64,000 bases of DNA from Massilia sp. R2A-15. GTDB lineage: Bacteria > Pseudomonadota > Gammaproteobacteria > Burkholderiales > Burkholderiaceae_D. The notes under the pieces are model-generated. The model did not search any database, had not been told where the DNA came from, and saw only the letters and a list, made by a program, of their open reading frames with translations. Made by a program: the position numbers and the translations under genes. The stretch spans positions 4,588,001-4,652,000 of the forward strand of contig NZ_CP131935.1 in the NCBI RefSeq assembly GCF_030704305.1, written 5' to 3'. Below, in pieces: positions 56,570-64,000 of this stretch. How positions within the stretch are numbered: position 1 is the first letter of the stretch; every line of letters starts with the position of its first letter.

Positions 56570-56794
56570 GTGCAAGGTTTCTCCGGTCCTGACAGAAGAA
56601 AAAATTTGCGCGTTGCACGTGTCGTCGATCAAGCCCTCGATTGCGGCGAGAAGTTGGGCGCGATGACTGCAAAAATAATTTTCCTCCGCCATGATATCCC
56701 TTCGACGGTAGCGGCTCGTGTACTTTTTCATCTGGACCGGCGGCGCGCGAGGCGAAATTTCAATTCTTTGCTTGGTATGGACGATATCGAATAG
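56570..56794 (+). CDS. Hypothetical small protein, 74 aa
   Basis: GTG start at 56570 with a strong TAGGAGG 7 nt upstream, which is the reason for calling this frame over the opposite-strand open frame. Basic, helical: FSGPDRRKNLRVARVVDQAL and KIIFLRHDIPSTVAARVLFH. No known domain. Seven nt before another small gene, forming a pair. Confidence 0.6.
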   Translation: MQGFSGPDRRKNLRVARVVDQALDCGEKLGAMTAKIIFLRHDIPSTVAARVLFHLDRRRARRNFNSLLGMDDIE

Positions 56795-56801
56795 GACTGC
56801 A

Positions 56802-57038
56802 ATGGACACTGTGAAATATTTGGCTATCCTTGAGCGAGATGGGCAAGTAATCGCCGCTCTTCAAAACTCTCTTGAAGCTATGCGCCTAACGCATGGCGCG
56901 CGGATCACGATGTGCGGAGTGTCAGGAACACTAAATTTCGAGCCACAAATGCTGGCGATTAGGGACGCGCTTTCACGTCTCGGCGTCGATCCAGACGAGT
57001 CTTTCTCGCCCGAGCCGTCGGATATTGATCCGAAATAA
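56802..57038 (+). CDS. Hypothetical small acidic protein, 78 aa
   Basis: ATG at 56802 behind ATAGGACTG. Contains LAILERDGQVIAALQNSLEA, RLTHGARITMCGVSGTL and an acidic C-terminus (DPDESFSPEPSDIDPK). Follows the basic 74-aa gene by 7 nt: a basic/acidic pair of small genes is reminiscent of toxin-antitoxin or DNA-binding pairs, but no family is recognised. Confidence 0.6.
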   Translation: MDTVKYLAILERDGQVIAALQNSLEAMRLTHGARITMCGVSGTLNFEPQMLAIRDALSRLGVDPDESFSPEPSDIDPK

Positions 57039-57450
57039 ATTCATGCCTTGCAATTTGTGAACGCGACGCTATTGAGCGAGGGCGCGGGCTGCTAAGGGCG
57101 ATCTTTCCCTACATTGTCGTTCCGCATGCCGTCGATAAAGTAACAACACTAGCCTTCACATTTTGAGCTGCGAAGCCTGGACGGCTGGTCAATGCTTCGC
57201 CAATTTCCGTATTTGTTTTCGCAACATTTACCAAAAGAGCAAGGGGCTAGCACACTAAATTTATTGATCAAGATATACTAACGGTAAATTTTGTTCACCG
57301 AAGCCATCTTGCGATGTTCATAAGAGTATTTTTGTTGGGAGCGCTGTATTTGCGGAACGAGACGATCACACGACTCGGTTCGCTAGTAGATGCATCATTA
57401 GAGGCGGCCGAGCCTCTTCCTACGCCGTCGGTTGCATTGCGAGCAGGTAT
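57039..57450. other. Gap with no recognisable gene
   Basis: 412 nt, moderately AT-rich around 57220-57320. No convincing frame, RNA gene or repeat seen. Confidence 0.5.
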
Positions 57451-57744
57451 ATGATGTGCTATCGGAGTGGTTGTCCTCTATGCTCGAGCACCTGTAGGGT
57501 TATAGGTACGATTGATCATGGCAGGGTGGTCGAGATCGCGTGCACGAATTGCACCCTTTACCGAATTACCATCAGCGCGGTAAGACACTTAATCAAAGTT
57601 CCAGATGAAAGGCTGCTCTACTCGCTACTCGCTACTAGGCACCCCAACGAACAGATGGTTGTAATCGGGACCGCGCGCAACGAACTGGTATATGAATACG
57701 TTTGGATCGAACTCTTGAAAAAGACGAGGGTTTGTTATTGGTAA
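57451..57744 (+). CDS. Small zinc-ribbon protein
   Basis: 97 aa. Two Cys pairs CPLC (Cys8, Cys11) and CTNC (Cys31, Cys34), with Cys3 and Cys15 also near, make a treble-clef or zinc-ribbon fold likely. The rest (ISAVRHLIKVPDERLLYSLL) is helical. GAGCAGG precedes the ATG. Lower GC3 than the core genes. Unknown function; could bind nucleic acid. Confidence 0.6.
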   Translation: MMCYRSGCPLCSSTCRVIGTIDHGRVVEIACTNCTLYRITISAVRHLIKVPDERLLYSLLATRHPNEQMVVIGTARNELVYEYVWIELLKKTRVCYW

Positions 57745-58002
57745 CCAGACTTCCGGTTTTCCTTACAGTCGGCGCTACGAGAAACTCCCCGCAGCGTGAA
57801 GAAGGTGTCCTTGTAGATGTTTCAGCTCGGTGCCAGGGGAGGCTGTGCCGGTTTTCCAAGCGCAGCTCTCGCTCGCGGTATTCCCCCACCGCGTCATCTT
57901 CGCCCCCAGCAGGGCATATAACTCGTGCGGCGCGGGCGACGAGACCGACTTAGGACTGCGCGCGTTCCGCGAGCTGCAGCATGACCAGCTGCGCCTGCAT
58001 CT

Positions 58003-58542
58003 GTGACGTCGCTGCGTCGTCGGTCCGCAACATTCGCATCCGATGCGCCCGTATTGCGCCCAGCCGTTCGGATGTCGGACTCAAACGTCTGCAAAATTCA
58101 TAGGCCATTGGCTTACCCAATTCCCCGATTCCCGAACGCCGACCTGGTGCGCGCCCTCGCTCTGCGCCGCGCCGTGCTGGCGGCGACCGGCGAGGAGACT
58201 GACATGGCGGTGCATGTGCTGGACGCGGCGCAGAGGAAGCTGGCCACTCTGGCGGAAACGCGCTCCGAACACGAGCCGGTGCGCGCTTCCGCGGCAATGG
58301 TTCCGTACACGGCGCGGGTCGACGGCGAGGTCGGCGTGCAGGGCATCGCCACCGGGTTGATCGGAGATGCTCTGCTCAACGGTGGTCCCAACCGGAGCAA
58401 CCTGATCATCATCGGCCCCCTCCCGTCGAGCACCCGGCGGACAACATCGCCTGCGACGCCGCCGGTACAGCGCGGTACTGGTGCTTTCAATTGTCGACCG
58501 GCTGATTTCAGCGCTCAGGTCGATTGGACGCGCGCACCCTAG
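58003..58542 (+). pseudogene. Remnant of a GC-rich gene, product unknown
   Basis: Between about 58120 and 58420 this frame has strong third-position GC (ALRRAVLAATGEETDMAVHV, LAETRSEHEPVRASAAMVPY, DGEVGVQGIATGLIGDALLN), so it was coding. Upstream sequence is in other frames and downstream runs into poor sequence overlapping the 3' end of the PEP-CTERM gene. No ribosome site at the open-frame start. Likely a fragment of a larger gene. Confidence 0.45.
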
Positions 58543-59227
58543 ACTCGCGCTCATCCGCAATCGCCGAGTGGTTGCGACGTGAATTCGCGGCCGTATCGAG
58601 TTTTCTGAAATCAGTCTCATAAGCTATACGCTTACGACGACGCAGGAGCATCATCCCGCCAACTGCCGCGGCGAGTAGCAGCAGAGAGTCGGGTTCAGGA
58701 ACGTCGGCGCCTGGGCTGGCGAGTTCGAAAATGGCATAGTTAGCAAATGGACTGAATACTGTATCAAACTGACTACTCTGTGGAGAATTATTAGCGACCC
58801 CATCTGGGTCGGTAGGCACGTTGCCTGAGAACGCGACCACAACGACGCCTGTTAAGAGCGGAGAATACGGAATAAGCGTGTCGCAAGCGACCGTGGATGT
58901 GCAACCAAGTGTTTTCGATGGATCGCTGTCGAATTGCCCCATGACACCATCCACGAATACTTGGTCAAGCAATGCCTGGGCCGCTAATCCCGCGTCAGCC
59001 GAATTATGAAATGCAAAGGCCGCCGAATTGCAGCCATTAAAGATCGAGTTACACGAGCCGTCAGCGAAAGAAACGTTGTAAAGAACTCCGCCAACGTCCA
59101 CGTTCTCGGCTCCTGTTAGTACGCCTGATGAGTTTGTCTGCAGTGTAACCGGAACGGCCATTGCGGCCGTACCATAAAGAATGCTACAAATAATCAACGC
59201 AGTGCGAAAAGCATGGACGATTTTCAT
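58508..59227 (-). CDS. PEP-CTERM sorting-domain protein
   Basis: 239 aa from ATG 59227 (GAGGAAG upstream). Signal peptide ending near AAMA, a 150-residue Ser/Asn-rich exported domain with Cys pairs (GSCNSIFNGCNSA; GCTSTVACDT), then the C-terminal sorting signal: VPEPDSLLLLAAAVGG (176-191), hydrophobic segment and RRRKR. Exosortase is expected to cleave at the PEP motif. Unusually, 39 residues follow the basic cluster, where most family members stop within a few; possibly lost the original stop. No exosortase in the window. Confidence 0.85.
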   Translation of the reverse strand: MKIVHAFRTALIICSILYGTAAMAVPVTLQTNSSGVLTGAENVDVGGVLYNVSFADGSCNSIFNGCNSAAFAFHNSADAGLAAQALLDQVFVDGVMGQFDSDPSKTLGCTSTVACDTLIPYSPLLTGVVVVAFSGNVPTDPDGVANNSPQSSQFDTVFSPFANYAIFELASPGADVPEPDSLLLLAAAVGGMMLLRRRKRIAYETDFRKLDTAANSRRNHSAIADERESRVRASNRPER

Positions 59228-59588
59228 GGCTTCCTCGTTTATTAACATGCGGGGGCATCGCCAACCATTTCTGTTTTGGCGCTGGGATCGCCTGATAAGG
59301 CGTTCATGGCTGTAAGCACATATCGTACCTAAAACTTAAATCTCCTAAAAACAGAGAGTTACAGTGAAAGTCGAGTTTGGCGTGCCGAGATGTGTAAAGA
59401 AAGCCGACAGAATTTCGATTGGATATTGTGGCGCGAAAGCAGCGGATTTTTTGTGCAAGTCTATGCTTGAACATCAGCTTCCGGCGAAAAACCGCCTATC
59501 GCTTTGTTGGTCCCGGTGGTGATTGGTGCGTGTGTGGCGACAACGCCGGGAGCGCTGCGCCGGACGTGGCGACAAAGATCACAATTGC
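59228..59588. other. Intergenic stretch upstream of the PEP-CTERM gene
   Basis: 361 nt, no gene recognised. Somewhat AT-rich near 59330-59350; would contain the PEP-CTERM gene promoter. Confidence 0.45.
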
Positions 59589-59941
59589 CTAACCCAGTCC
59601 TTCATCCAGCAAGCGAGCGGCGCTGGCCATGCTTCTGGTCCAGGACCGCGCGATCAGCCATTCGTCACCCGAGCGGGCCGCCACGGCCTTCCTGGCGACC
59701 GTGGCGGGCTTCGCTGGCGTTATCGGTGCTGGTGCTTGCGCCGCCGTCTTGGCGGCCTTTACGATGGCGTGGACGGTCCCTTGCCGATGCCGAACTGGAC
59801 CGCGATCACCGCGAACGACAAGCCTGTGGCGTGCAGCGCCACGATCTTGGCCCTGTCGCCCGCCGTGGTCCTTGGCCTGCCCAGCACCTTGCCTTCGGCC
59901 TTGGCCCGCGCCAGACCCGACTGCGTGCGTTTAATGCTCAT
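59589..59941 (-). pseudogene. C-terminal part of a serine recombinase, frameshifted
   Basis: Minus strand reads IKRTQSGLARAKAEGKVLGR, then GDRAKIVALHATGLSFAVIA and VQFGIGKG: the helix-turn-helix end of a Tn3-family resolvase. At about 59776 a one-base loss moves the reading from the expected GKGTVHAIVKAAK to GKGPSTPS-stop. The original frame continues as HAIVKAAKTAAQAPAPITPA. The catalytic N-terminal domain is absent. Confidence 0.7.
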
Positions 59942-60182
59942 CCGCCAACACCGCTTGGCTGCGATATTTGCGGCTCGGGGTTGATGAAGCGGTGTGCTAT
60001 GGCGTCGAAAGCGGCGATGTACGCCTCCTAGAATGACATTCCTTTCGACTCGGTAAAGCACATCGCCATCACGACGAAGCCGTTCTTCGTCATCGTCACG
60101 CTACGCCGCAGCTCGCCTTTTTATGGGCAAATTCAATCGACTCACAAAAACTGGCATGCTCGAATACGTCGCATCATGAGAC

Positions 60183-60893
60183 TCATCGATTCATACGCCT
60201 GCCTCCAACGTAGACCGTCGTGCCAGGTCCATAGCCAGGCATCCCCAGATCAAAACTATCGACATTAAACTCAACAATCCTCAACTGAGATTGGCTCGAA
60301 GAGAAACCATCCGGCAAGAACTCAAACTCGATCAGCATTTTTTTTGATCTTGTCAAATCGTCATGAAATGTCTTCGCTTCAGCTTCACCTAACAGCTCCA
60401 AATAGTTGCGGTCGTCACCGGTAAAAAATGAATAGGTTATTGGTGGGCGTCTATCAAAACGAACGCGGAGATGACAAAAGTTCCGATGACAACTCCGGGG
60501 CGCTAATGCTCCATGTTCCAAATAGAACGTCACCTGCCGCTGCGCACCTTTGCGTGTCGACGTATCAAGTTTCAATCCTGCATCAAGATGAAGCCGAAGC
60601 CCGAAAATGTATCCATTGCCTCCTTCTACTGAAACGCGTGTTGCCTTATTTGTAATGATCTCCCATATTTTATCCGTCATCGGATCATGCTTCGATTCGA
60701 GTACAGAGGAATATTTCCACTCATCGACGTTTTCCACGATTTTGTTTGGGAGATCGATTCGTTGAGAACTCACTTCCACAGGACGCGAATCGTCGATGCC
60801 AGGAGCAGGCGAACAGGCCGCCGTCAGGACAACAAGGCCCAAAACAAGCGAGCGTGGCACCATGTAGCGGAGACCGATGGCGCTATTGAACAT
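60183..60893 (-). CDS. Predicted lipoprotein, 236 aa
   Basis: Begins MFNSAIGLRYMVPRSLVLGL, with lipobox LTAAC (Cys about residue 27). Mature part is mixed alpha/beta (GYIFGLRLHLDAGLKLDTST; TYSFFTGDDRNYLELLGEAE), no known domain. Start ATG 60893 overlaps the preceding gene by 11 nt; a TTG at 60899 is possible. Codon use is AT-richer than the core genes, a sign of transfer. Confidence 0.7.
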   Translation of the reverse strand: MFNSAIGLRYMVPRSLVLGLVVLTAACSPAPGIDDSRPVEVSSQRIDLPNKIVENVDEWKYSSVLESKHDPMTDKIWEIITNKATRVSVEGGNGYIFGLRLHLDAGLKLDTSTRKGAQRQVTFYLEHGALAPRSCHRNFCHLRVRFDRRPPITYSFFTGDDRNYLELLGEAEAKTFHDDLTRSKKMLIEFEFLPDGFSSSQSQLRIVEFNVDSFDLGMPGYGPGTTVYVGGRRMNR

Positions 60894-61443
60894 GGCCAAC
60901 TTCTTTGGCGCTTTTGCCCGCTAGGTCGTCGATGTACCAAGTTCGGTGTAGGTCGGCGAAATCCTCCATCTGGTGACCGAGTACGCCGAGCAGACCGCCC
61001 GACCACTCGCCATACGCTTTCGAGCCGTCGGGCTTGTAGACATTCTCGGGCAGGGTGCGGATCGTGTAGATAGGATTTTGCAGGCCATGCTCTTGGCCAA
61101 CGGTCTGGAAAAACTCGCCTTTGAGGACGAACTTATTGGCGCCACGATGCGACAGCTCTACGGTATCGAATTTGCGCTCCTTTAGCTGTTCGGAAAACTG
61201 CAACAGTACGCGGGTGACGTCCATCGGACTGTTCTCTTCGCTCACCTTTCGCAGGTCATAAACCAGCACGTTCGGGTTGACGAAATACTTGTAGTGGGCA
61301 AATACTTCGATCCCCTTGTTACGGGCATCCTTGGCAATGGTGTCGTCGACCATTCGCTGTAGGCCTGCGTAGTTCACGGAGGCGACCCCGACCACGCAAG
61401 CCATGAGACCGCCGGCGGAAATGAGAACTGCTGGATTCTTCAT
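60883..61443 (-). CDS. Hypothetical membrane-anchored protein, 186 aa
   Basis: From ATG 61443: a single N-terminal hydrophobic segment (AVLISAGGLMACVVGVASVN) then a soluble domain with FAHYKYFVNPNVLVYDLRKV, LLQFSEQLKERKFDTVELSH and FVLKGEFFQTVGQEHGLQNP. An in-frame ATG at 61482 would extend it by 13 aa. Overlaps the downstream lipoprotein gene, so the two form an operon. Both products face the periplasm. Function unknown. Confidence 0.7.
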   Translation of the reverse strand: MKNPAVLISAGGLMACVVGVASVNYAGLQRMVDDTIAKDARNKGIEVFAHYKYFVNPNVLVYDLRKVSEENSPMDVTRVLLQFSEQLKERKFDTVELSHRGANKFVLKGEFFQTVGQEHGLQNPIYTIRTLPENVYKPDGSKAYGEWSGGLLGVLGHQMEDFADLHRTWYIDDLAGKSAKEVGHVQ

Positions 61444-61568
61444 GATCGACCAATCTTTGCTTAATCCATCATGGTCGGCCATTATTTATCACTTGGCAAC
61501 ATTCATTAAATTGCAATCGACCGCCGGTTCACAATTTATTCACGACCTGCCAACTTAGCGGTCTTGAA

Positions 61569-61630
61569 GACGGCGTGGACGGTCCCTTGCCGATCTCGAA
61601 CTGGACCGCTATCTTCGGGAGCGACTGACG
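61569..61630 (-). pseudogene. Short serine-recombinase remnant
   Basis: About 60 nt matching the 3' part of the resolvase relic at 59763-59825 (minus reading QSLPKIAVQFEIGKGPSTPS). It has the same one-base loss in the GKG-TVHA region, so the two pieces descend from one already-frameshifted copy. Confidence 0.55.
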
Positions 61631-61780
61631 GGCAGGGAAATGGGCATGAGAGTGCGCAATGAAGAAAGCTGCTCCGGCTGCTCGGCTGCCTCCCTTCTTC
61701 GACGGCGCCTATGGCAACGCCAGCGGGGAACGCAGCGTCGTCGAGCTGCTTGGCCCCAGCGGGCCATCAGGGCGCCCTCC

Positions 61781-62689
61781 TGCGCCAGAAGGGACTGCTC
61801 TGATGGCCGGCAACCGGATCAAGATGCGCAGCAACCTGTGGACCGTTCCGCGCCTGGACCGGTTGTGCGACCCGTCCGGCCTTCGAGCCGATGGTGATCG
61901 ACTGCCGGTATTAGCTTAGGACCACCGCCGACCAGCATATCGAGCATGGTTTCATGCCGGGCCTGTCGGCGGCCGTGATTGACCGCAAGTGTGGCGTGGA
62001 CGGGCTGGGCGAGGCGCTGCTGCCGGTCGGCTGCATCGAGCTGGTGGCCGCGCTTCTCGGCAGCGAGGGAAACGCCAGCGGAATCAGCATCAACCACTTC
62101 GATGAACACAACGGCGCGTAGGCCAAGAAACGCCTGATAATGGCCATGCGGGCAACGAACAACCGCCAGATCGCGCCTGTTGAAACGCTGCCAGCGTTAC
62201 ATATCGCGCACACCAGCGTTACGCGCTGCGCAAGCAGCACGGTATCGCCTTCCAGATGGTCGAGAAGGCCGGGCTGGTGACGAAGACCGCCCGCAAAATC
62301 TGGTGGATGATCGATAACCAGCTGGGCACGCGCAACACGTCCGGCTTCGGCCGCGACGCCTTGGCGCTCAAGTTGAAGCCGCTGATCGAGCAGCGCGCCC
62401 AGGAACGCATGGTGGCCGGCAAGGCGGCGCCGGAAAACCCTGTTTGGAATTCAACGCAGGGTACAGGCAAGACGCGCGACGCAGTGGCCCAGCCTGAAGG
62501 TGTCGGCCAAGACACCGTGCGCAAGGTCAAGCAGATCATCGCCAGCGCGACGCCCGAAGTGGTGGTGCAGGTACCCAGCGGCAAGCTGTCGATCGACGGG
62601 ACGGCAACGACGGTGGCGCCGGATGCGCTGGTCGAGCAGGGTTCAAGCTGGTCGAGCAGCCCCGCCCCCGCCGAGGGCTGCCAGGCGCC
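61781..62689 (+). pseudogene. Degenerate direct repeat, copy 2: phage-like and ParB/KorB-like remnants
   Basis: ATG 61803 opens MAGNRIKMRSNLWTVPRLDR and stops after 38 codons; other frames continue GLSAAVIDRKCGVDGLGEAL and SINHFDEHNGA-stop. From 62256 a longer open frame (to 62717) reads MVEKAGLVTKTARKIWWMID, LKLKPLIEQRAQERMVAGKA, GKTRDAVAQPEGVGQDTVRK and VKQIIASATPEVVVQVPSGK. The last part resembles the KorB/ParB-like helix-turn-helix of plasmid and phage proteins. That frame could still be translated but lacks its natural N-terminus. Matches 55312-56219 end to end. Confidence 0.7.
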
Positions 62690-62842
62690 TAAACCGACCA
62701 AGATCGCCGCAGCGTAGATCGCTACTACGCTGGCCACGGCAAGGTGATGGCGATCTACGTCTTGGTGTCCGGCTGCTTTCGACCTGAAGCGGAAGTCTTT
62801 ACCAGGCCTTCTCGCGCATACGCCCCCTCCTGCTGAGTCAGG

Positions 62843-63583
62843 TTACTTCGAGTATTTTGCAGTGCAATCGCTGCACATCCATTCACCATCGTCATAGATG
62901 CCGCCGCTCATATCACCGAAGTATGAACACCATCCACAGGCCATCCCCTTACGAATAGGTGGGGCATCGTGATTCCGCTGTCGCCCCAGACTCAGATTTT
63001 TCGTTTGGCTGGAGCTTGGTTGAATCGTGAGTGGTCCAAACCGGCGCTGCCGCGGAAACAAGTCCGGTGTCTCCGTATTCGATGGAAGTTTTAACGGATC
63101 GGGCGGGCTGGCGAAGCGACCGCAGTTCGTACACCATTGCCCCCCGTGATGCGGAATCGTGCTCGATCTGTGGCACCGCTCGCACACCACATCGTTAGTG
63201 GAAAGCGAAAAAGCAGCAGTGCGCAAGTCTTCGATCCGCTCGATGCGGCGGCAAGTAAAGCCGGCCTTATTTATGTATGTGAGCAGTGGGTCGAAACCCT
63301 TATCCGCGGAGAGCACAATGAATTCAGTCGCAGGGGACTTCTCGACGGTTCGCCCCAAGTGGAAAGCGATTTGAAAGTCGAGGGCGTTCTTTCCCGTACC
63401 CTCAATCTTCTGAAAATCAACACGCTGAAATCGGTGCGCAGTTGCGGCCTTAGACGCAGCCTTCGGTGGATTTTGCCTGGCGCCCACAAAGATAATGGCG
63501 CTGTAACTCTCGTCCAAGAGCGACAGGTCTATTTTTTGAATATTTTCGTAGTCGACAAGCAGCAGCTTTTTGGTCATAGTCAT
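62843..63583 (-). CDS. PIN/NYN-like nuclease with two zinc ribbons
   Basis: 246 aa. N-terminal domain begins KKLLLVDYENIQKIDLSLLD and has candidate metal-binding acids Asp11, Asp69 (GKNALDFQIAFHLGR) and Asp94/Asp98 (LSADKGFDPLLTYI), the arrangement of a PIN-like RNase fold. Then zinc ribbon 1 (Cys134, 137, 151, 154) and, after a Ser/Gln linker, zinc ribbon 2 (Cys216, 219, 237, 240). Start ATG 63583. Probably an RNA-cutting enzyme; role in defence, toxin activity or RNA processing is inference. Isolated gene. Confidence 0.75.
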   Translation of the reverse strand: MTMTKKLLLVDYENIQKIDLSLLDESYSAIIFVGARQNPPKAASKAATAHRFQRVDFQKIEGTGKNALDFQIAFHLGRTVEKSPATEFIVLSADKGFDPLLTYINKAGFTCRRIERIEDLRTAAFSLSTNDVVCERCHRSSTIPHHGGQWCTNCGRFASPPDPLKLPSNTETPDLFPRQRRFGPLTIQPSSSQTKNLSLGRQRNHDAPPIRKGMACGWCSYFGDMSGGIYDDGEWMCSDCTAKYSK

Positions 63584-63681
63584 TTAGTCCGATGTCCGTA
63601 CTTGGCCGACTGCCGACGGTCGGTTGTCGCCCCATTGCAGTCAGTCGTAGGCCGCGATAGCGGACGTTCAACACTGAAGAC

Positions 63682-63828
63682 CTACGGCGCCGCAGGCGCC
63701 TGATTCGGACGCCAGGTTTGACCGCGCGCGAAGATAGGGGCCGCGAACTTGTCCGTGGCCACATCGGTGCGCGCATTTGCCCTGAACTGGGCCTGCAGCG
63801 TGGCGTCTAATTGGACCGTTGTCAGCAT
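63682..63828 (-). CDS. Short frame, 48 aa, possibly the end of the upstream gene
   Basis: Minus frame from ATG 63828: MLTTVQLDATLQAQFRANAR then TDVATDKFAAPIFARGQTWR, with coding-like codon use. No ribosome site. It is in the same frame as the partial gene at 63871, separated only by a TGA and 14 codons, so it may be the continuation of that gene after a nonsense mutation. Confidence 0.45.
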   Translation of the reverse strand: MLTTVQLDATLQAQFRANARTDVATDKFAAPIFARGQTWRPNQAPAAP

Positions 63829-63870
63829 CAAAAGTACGTAGGGGTGGCGCCTGCGTTGAATTTCAGTCGC

Positions 63871-63999
63871 TCAGGCCTTATCGGCGTGTTTCAAAGTCTT
63901 GAAAGCCGCCAATTGCTGGGTTGCTTCTGCCAGGGCTCCCGACGCAGCACTGTGGATCAGAAGCCTCTTCAGCGCTACAATGGCGGCCGTGATGCCAAT
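63871..63999 (-). CDS. C-terminal end of an unidentified gene running off the window
   Basis: Minus strand reads IGITAAIVALKRLLIHSAAS then GALAEATQQLAAFKTLKHAD-KA and TGA. Helical, good codon pattern. The start lies beyond 64000; family cannot be told. Confidence 0.5.
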   Translation of the reverse strand: MGITAAIVALKRLLIHSAASGALAEATQQLAAFKTLKHADKA

Positions 64000-64000
64000 G

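Noticed and set aside
56426..56809. 127-codon - frame overlapping the 74-aa gene
   Set aside because: No ribosome site at its start, whereas the + frame has TAGGAGG at ideal spacing; the - product has no coherent composition.
47000..64000. CRISPR array, IS transposase or complete restriction system in the island
   Set aside because: No regularly spaced repeats, no DDE or HUH transposase and no endonuclease gene were seen; recombinase traces are resolvase relics only.

Overview
The window looks like chromosomal DNA of a high-GC betaproteobacterium, most likely Oxalobacteraceae (Massilia/Duganella-like). The reasons are the gene order mla - ABC exporter - ibaG - murA - his - tat, the short-form HisG, the fused IcmF and fused indolepyruvate oxidoreductase, a PHB depolymerase-type esterase, and a Tad/Flp locus. 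This is inferred from gene content; no 16S or taxonomic marker is present.

Layout. 1-3131: the tail of an unidentified gene, then a heme oxygenase overlapping a bacteriophytochrome histidine kinase (pigment synthesis plus red-light sensor). 3451-7504: mlaFEDACB, retrograde phospholipid transport. 7636-9320: a two-gene ABC exporter. 9333-20314: ibaG, murA, then hisG-hisD-(DNA methyltransferase)-hisC-hisB-hisH-hisA-hisF-hisI-hisE, hinT and tatABC, all on + and mostly abutting or overlapping. 20396-25546: a secreted PHB-depolymerase-like esterase, an MFS symporter, and a divergent PAP2 membrane protein / phospholipid-N-methyltransferase-like pair. 25562-32571: two very large catabolic enzymes, IcmF (fused acyl-CoA mutase) and fused indolepyruvate:ferredoxin oxidoreductase. 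32939-44009: a Tad pilus locus with two tandem Flp pilins, CpaA, an unusual AAA ATPase, CpaB, CpaC, a lipoprotein, CpaE/TadZ, CpaF/TadA, TadB, TadC and a TPR lipoprotein. 44104-46915: small envelope or secreted proteins (BON lipoprotein, DUF2807 protein, cupin and others).

47031-64000+ is an integrated element. A degenerate 3' half of tRNA-Thr(TGT) sits next to a tyrosine integrase, followed by a P4-like replication module (primase-helicase, small DNA-binding protein, 423-aa protein). Beyond this lies a mosaic of decayed and small genes: two ~0.9-kb degenerate direct repeats of phage-like genes, scattered serine-resolvase fragments, a PEP-CTERM protein, a lipoprotein/membrane-protein pair, zinc-ribbon proteins and a PIN-like nuclease with two zinc ribbons. 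The right end and the intact tRNA are not in the window.

A GC-rich palindromic repeat of about 27 bp (GGGGTC...GACCCC) occurs at least six times between core genes and not in the island. The strongest candidates for new biology are the DNA methyltransferase coupled into the his operon, the Tad-linked AAA ATPase, and the island's PIN/zinc-ribbon protein. None can be called a proven new system from sequence alone.
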